Program-made: the position numbers and the translations under genes
Assembly: GCA_029881495.1 (NCBI GenBank)
Contig: JAOUMJ010000008.1
Span: forward strand, 39,160-103,159
From: Nitrospinota bacterium
GTDB lineage: Bacteria > Nitrospinota_A > UBA7883 > JACRGQ01
Length of the DNA: 64,000 nt
Reading direction: 5' to 3'
The notes under the pieces: generated by a model
What the model was told of the DNA's origin: nothing
Seen by the model: the letters and a program-made list of their open reading frames with translations, nothing else
The model's database searches: none
Shown here: one piece after another, positions 60,547-64,000 of the stretch
How the letters are laid out: each line of letters begins with the position of its first letter
How positions within the stretch are numbered: the first letter of the stretch is position 1

Positions 60547-61884
60547 ATGTCAACAACGCTAGCCGACAAGGCCGGGAAAGTATTCAAATCTGTTGAAGGT
60601 GATTTCGAAGCCTTCGCGAAAAGCGGAGCGCGCTCCCCTGTATTTTCCGGTCTGAACGCAAAGGCGATGGAGAGGCTCAGACTTCTTGGCATGTACAAAA
60701 AAAGCGACGAGCTCTTTACATATGTAAGCGAACACAAACTTTTAAAGGAAGAGTTCGGCTCTTTCGAGCCTGCTGTAAAACCGCTCGAAAAGGGGAGCGA
60801 AAAAGCGGATATATATAAAGGATGCGAGGAGAGCGTCGTTGTCTTCGTGAACGGCCGTTTTGAAAGATCGCTTTCAAATCTTTCCGGATTGCAGGGCGCG
60901 GTGGTGGCGGAGCTTGAATATGCCGCCGATGAAGAGGAGTCCGGGATCGCGGAAGAGATGGCCGTTTCGCTTGACGCGGAGCCGGACAGGTATGCCGCGC
61001 TGAACGGCGCGTTTGTCGCCAGCGGTGTTTCGATAGATGTAACCGCAGGTGCCGTGATCGAGAATTACATTCAGGTGCTCCATATCACCACATCCGCCAA
61101 GTCGCCGGTGATGGTGACTCCGCGTATCTTTATACGCCTCCGCCCCGGTGCGTCCGCCCGCGTGGTGCAGAAATATATCGGAAGCGGAGAGAATATTTTT
61201 GTAAATTCCGTTGTCGATGCAGTTCTGGAGAACGGCGCTACCCTTGGGTTATGCGTTCTCCAGTCGGACGGTGTTTCCGGCGCCTCACGCCGGTTTTTCA
61301 ACTTTGCAAAGTACAGGCTTCGCCTTGAAGGGCTGGCAAACTTCAGCGGGATATTCGCGCAGTCCGGCTCCGATATTTCCAGGAACCACATTGAAGCGCA
61401 TCTCACAGGCGAAGGGGCCGAGCTCGATATTTCCGGGGTTGCCGTAACGGAAGGGGACGACGAGGCCCACAGCTACGTGCGCGTCCATCATGAAGCCCCG
61501 AAATGCCGTTCGAACCAGGTATTTAAAAACATAATGAAGGACAGGAGCAAGACATCCGTCGATACAACAGTCGTAGTGCACAAGAGGGCGCAGTTGACAG
61601 AGTCCCACCAGATAGTGAACAACCTTCTCCTTTCCGAGAGCGCGAGGATGGGGGGGAAGCCGACGCTGATGATCTACGCCGATGATGTAAAGTGCGATCA
61701 TGGCTCAACCGTCGGGCAGATAGACGAGGACCAGGTGTTCTATCTCAAAACGCGGGGGATAAGAGAGGATGAGGCGAGGACCCTGCTCACCTCAGGTTTT
61801 GCGAACGCCGTTCTGGAAAAGATAAAATTTGCTCCGATGAAGGATGACGCTACGCGCGTACTCCTTTCAAAACTGAAGGGGTAG
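60547..61884 (+). CDS. sufD: Fe-S cluster assembly protein SufD
   Basis: SufB paralogue completing SufBC2D; 445 residues. Helical N-terminal domain (1-100), then the right-handed beta helix (VVFVNGRFERSLSNLSG, ASARVVQKYIGS) and the C-terminal KPTLMIYADDVKCDHGSTVG with the cluster-region His, followed by the FYLKTRGIREDEARTLL helix. Two bases from sufC and from sufS. Confidence 0.95.
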   Translation: MSTTLADKAGKVFKSVEGDFEAFAKSGARSPVFSGLNAKAMERLRLLGMYKKSDELFTYVSEHKLLKEEFGSFEPAVKPLEKGSEKADIYKGCEESVVVFVNGRFERSLSNLSGLQGAVVAELEYAADEEESGIAEEMAVSLDAEPDRYAALNGAFVASGVSIDVTAGAVIENYIQVLHITTSAKSPVMVTPRIFIRLRPGASARVVQKYIGSGENIFVNSVVDAVLENGATLGLCVLQSDGVSGASRRFFNFAKYRLRLEGLANFSGIFAQSGSDISRNHIEAHLTGEGAELDISGVAVTEGDDEAHSYVRVHHEAPKCRSNQVFKNIMKDRSKTSVDTTVVVHKRAQLTESHQIVNNLLLSESARMGGKPTLMIYADDVKCDHGSTVGQIDEDQVFYLKTRGIREDEARTLLTSGFANAVLEKIKFAPMKDDATRVLLSKLKG

Positions 61885-61886
61885 CC

Positions 61887-63110
61887 GTGGCGAATTACGA
61901 TATTGAAAGGATAAGGGGGGATTTTCCCGTACTCTCTACCAAGGTAAGGGGGAAACCTCTTGTCTATCTTGATAACGGCGCGACGACACAGAAGCCGAAA
62001 GCGGTTATCGACGCGATATACAAATTTGAAAGCGAGGAGTACGCCACCGTACGCAGGGGGTCATACACACTCGGAGAAGCGGCCACGACCCGGTACGAAG
62101 AGGCCAGGGGGAAGGTGGCAAAATTCCTTAACGCCGAAAGTCATAAGGAGATAATCTTTACATCCGGCGCAACGCAGGGGATAAATCTTGTCGCTCATTC
62201 GTTCGGCAAAAGATTCGTAAACAAGGGTGACGAGATAATCATCTCCCATATGGAGCATCACGCCAACATAGTTCCGTGGCAGATGCTCTGCGAAGAGCGC
62301 GGAGCAGTACTCAAGGTCATTCCGATGAATGATGAAGGGGAGCTCCTGATGGAAGAGTACAGGAAACTCCTTACCGAAAGAACGAAGATGGTAGCGGTAA
62401 CTCACATCTCAAATGTCCTCGGCACGGTTAATCCGGTAAAGGAGATAACGGAGCTCGCTCATTCAGCGGGGGCGAAAGTCCTCATTGACGGCGCGCAGTC
62501 AGCGCCGCATATGAAGGTTGATGTAAGAGATATAGGTTGTGATTTTTATGTCATCGCCGGACACAAAATGTACGCCCCTTCGGGAGTAGGCGCGCTTTAC
62601 GGAAAATACAGCCTGCTTGAAGAGATGCCTCCGTATGTTACCGGTGGTGACATGATAGTTACTGTCGGCCTTGGAAAGTCGACCTTCGCCAAACCGCCGT
62701 CACGCTTCGAGGCGGGGACTCCGCCGATATCGCAGGTGATAGGCCTCGGGGCGGCAATCGATTATCTTGAAGCTATAGGATTTGAAAATATAGAGAGGCA
62801 CGAGCATGAACTGCTCGAGCACGGAATGAAACTCTTCGACGGCATTGAAGGGCTTCGGGTGACTGGAACCAGCAAACATAAGGCGGCGATAATCTCGTTC
62901 CATCTTGAAAGTGCGCATCCGCACGATGTGGTTACGATGCTCGATCAGGACGGCCTCTGTCTCCGCGGCGGGCACCACTGCGCCCAGCCGACCATGGAGA
63001 GGTTCGGCGTGCCGGCGACCACCAGGGCTTCAATGGGCGTCTACAACAGAAAGGAAGAGCTTGATCTCCTTGCAGAGAGCATACGCAAAGTCATCAAGAT
63101 GTTCTCGTAA
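61887..63110 (+). CDS. sufS: Cysteine desulfurase SufS
   Basis: PLP enzyme releasing sulfur from cysteine for cluster assembly. 407 residues. TTQKPKAVIDAI start region, SGATQGINLVAHSFG, PLP-binding Lys in VIAGHKMYAPSGVGALYG, FEAGTPPI and the active-site Cys in LRGGHHCAQPTMERFG. Group II desulfurase, which normally needs SufE or SufU, neither of which is seen here. The next gene converges 18 bases after its stop. Confidence 0.96.
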   Translation: MANYDIERIRGDFPVLSTKVRGKPLVYLDNGATTQKPKAVIDAIYKFESEEYATVRRGSYTLGEAATTRYEEARGKVAKFLNAESHKEIIFTSGATQGINLVAHSFGKRFVNKGDEIIISHMEHHANIVPWQMLCEERGAVLKVIPMNDEGELLMEEYRKLLTERTKMVAVTHISNVLGTVNPVKEITELAHSAGAKVLIDGAQSAPHMKVDVRDIGCDFYVIAGHKMYAPSGVGALYGKYSLLEEMPPYVTGGDMIVTVGLGKSTFAKPPSRFEAGTPPISQVIGLGAAIDYLEAIGFENIERHEHELLEHGMKLFDGIEGLRVTGTSKHKAAIISFHLESAHPHDVVTMLDQDGLCLRGGHHCAQPTMERFGVPATTRASMGVYNRKEELDLLAESIRKVIKMFS

Positions 63111-63128
63111 CCGGCATATCTTGCGCTG

Positions 63129-63608
63129 TCAGGAGATAAGGCTGTCCACCTGGGCCAACCTCTTTGCTTCATAGTCTATAACGACCTTCTCGTACTCTTC
63201 ATTCATTAAGGGGCTGGAGATGACGAAATCGGCGGTCGACCTGTCGCAGGCGAGTATGACGTTGTGAACTGTGGCGATCCTCTGGAGAGCGTAGATGTCC
63301 GGCTCGTGGGGATGCGACATCAGCGGGTCCCACAGAAAGATGACGACATCTATCTCATGCTCAGAGACTTTTGCCCCTATCTGCTGATCCCCCCCCAGCG
63401 GACCGCTTTTAAACAGCTTGATCTTCAGGCCGAGTTCCCTGGAAAGTATTGTGCCGGTAGTTCCGGTGGCGAAAAGCTCATGTTTTTCAAGAGAGCCTTT
63501 GTTGTAGGTGGCCCACTCAAGCATATCTTTTTTTCTCGTGTCATGGGCAACCAGCGCGATACGTTTCCTCGGCGGCAGTTTGAATTTTCTATAAAGAACT
63601 TCACTCAT
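63129..63608 (-). CDS. mgsA: Methylglyoxal synthase
   Basis: Converts dihydroxyacetone phosphate to methylglyoxal and phosphate, bypassing lower glycolysis when phosphate is limiting. 159 residues: IALVAHDTRKKDML, FATGTTGTILSR, the catalytic-Asp stretch KSGPLGGDQQIGA, and FLWDPLMSHPHEPDIYALQR. Family motifs complete. An inverted repeat lies about 50 bases upstream. Confidence 0.95.
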   Translation of the reverse strand: MSEVLYRKFKLPPRKRIALVAHDTRKKDMLEWATYNKGSLEKHELFATGTTGTILSRELGLKIKLFKSGPLGGDQQIGAKVSEHEIDVVIFLWDPLMSHPHEPDIYALQRIATVHNVILACDRSTADFVISSPLMNEEYEKVVIDYEAKRLAQVDSLIS

Positions 63609-63659
63609 TGGATTTGATCCCTTTCCTAGAATATGTTTTTCTTGTTTCGTATGTTATCA

Positions 63660-63677
63660 CCGGAAAAGGTATTCCGG
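63660..63677. promoter_or_regulatory. Inverted repeat upstream of mgsA
   Basis: CCGGAA-AAGGTA-TTCCGG, perfect 6-base arms, between the cytochrome gene and mgsA. No T run follows on the minus strand, so it may be an operator or a 3' end hairpin. Confidence 0.3.
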
Positions 63678-63780
63678 AAATATTACATTACCATGGCAAT
63701 CTTATGTTGTTGAACCATTTGCGAAGGCATCTCTCCTCTTAATAAAGGATATAAAGCCCAGCCGTGCAGACGAATGCCGT

Positions 63781-64000
63781 TTATTTGCGGGCGTTCTTTT
63801 CGAGGTATAGATATATCAGGTTCGCGTCGGTATCGTTGATAGGTTCCATCCCCTTGTGCGCCATACGCTTTTGCATTTTATTGATAACCAGTTTCCACTG
63901 TTTCGCGTTCAGCATTTCGGGGTCCGGTATCTGGTGGCAGTTGTCGGCGCAGATGAATTTATAGAGTTTTTTTCCTTCTTCGATCTCATCCGCGGCCGCG
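63781..64000 (-). CDS. C-terminal part of a c-type cytochrome, running off the right edge
   Basis: The minus-strand frame is open from the window edge to TAA at 63783-63781 (73 residues visible). It has one heme site, KFICADNCHQIPDPEML, in which the Cys residues are three apart (CX3CH) rather than two, then Trp and Met-containing helices (KQWKLVINKMQKRMAHKG) and a final YLEKNARK. The Pro-rich loop and later Met residues suit a small class I cytochrome with His-Met ligation. N-terminus and signal peptide lie outside the window. Confidence 0.65.
   Translation of the reverse strand, partial: AAADEIEEGKKLYKFICADNCHQIPDPEMLNAKQWKLVINKMQKRMAHKGMEPINDTDANLIYLYLEKNARK

Noticed and set aside
1-64000. 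CRISPR arrays, insertion sequences, prophage or integrase genes
   Set aside because: Looked for regular spaced repeats, transposase motifs and terminal repeats around the tRNA and intergenic gaps; none seen.

Overview
The window reads as chromosomal DNA of a flagellated, Gram-negative (diderm) bacterium. The evidence is lipid A genes (an LpxC domain, lpxI), lolA, an outer-membrane secretin, P- and L-ring flagellar genes (flgH, flgI) and periplasmic c-type cytochromes. Sigma-54 style regulation, a CsrA-FliW pair after flgL, and DUF1858/ScdA-N proteins next to a CRP/FNR regulator suit a lineage near the former Deltaproteobacteria, Nitrospinota or Nitrospirota. I cannot place it more precisely. 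Genes are densely packed, often with 4-base ATGA or GTGA overlaps. I saw no insertion sequence, prophage, CRISPR array or rRNA.

Layout. 1-5.4 kb: edge of a possible topoisomerase gene, NAD malic enzyme, a large hybrid histidine kinase. 5.6-10 kb: endonuclease IV, two poorly known proteins, a heme-copper-oxidase-like/DUF1858 fusion and a divergent CRP/FNR regulator, plausibly a nitric-oxide or redox stress locus. 10-16.3 kb: exonuclease, agmatinase family, M48 protease, Gfo/Idh/MocA oxidoreductase with lpxI, a hotdog thioesterase, a small Cys-rich secreted protein, ftsY. 16.4-23.8 kb: GspD secretin, then rho-rpmE-prfA-prmC-murA. 23.9-32.7 kb: an amino-sugar nucleotide cluster with two GlmS, a GlmU uridylyltransferase without its acetyltransferase half, a two-domain nucleotidyltransferase/acyltransferase relative, a phosphohexomutase and a stand-alone left-handed beta-helix acetyltransferase. 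One GlmS lacks the glutaminase Cys, and the two-domain protein lacks signature residues in both domains. 32.8-36.7 kb: ScdA-N and FmdE-like proteins, an nfeD operon with a truncated Mth938-type gene, tRNA-Val, a SPOR protein and a MerR regulator. 37-46.2 kb: a flagellar rod/ring/hook-junction operon behind a clear sigma-54 promoter, ending in csrA-fliW. 46.2-50.4 kb: hydrolase, DUF2065, a degenerate NtrC-like regulator, methyltransferase, glycosyltransferase. 50.4-57 kb (minus strand): an envelope operon of lpxC fusion, purN, DUF523, rhomboid, lolA and two rseP paralogues. 57-64 kb: diheme cytochrome c peroxidase, sufBCDS, mgsA and the edge of a cytochrome c gene.

The most unusual gene is a 678-residue protein that joins a receiver domain and a degenerate NtrC-type AAA+ domain to a complete LpxC, the enzyme of the committed step of lipid A synthesis. 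This suggests phosphorelay control of lipid A output built into the enzyme. With the hexosamine cluster (UDP-GlcNAc, the shared precursor of lipid A and peptidoglycan), murA, lpxI, lolA and two site-2 proteases, the window is rich in cell-envelope control. Functional statements come from family motifs read by eye; no database search was run.
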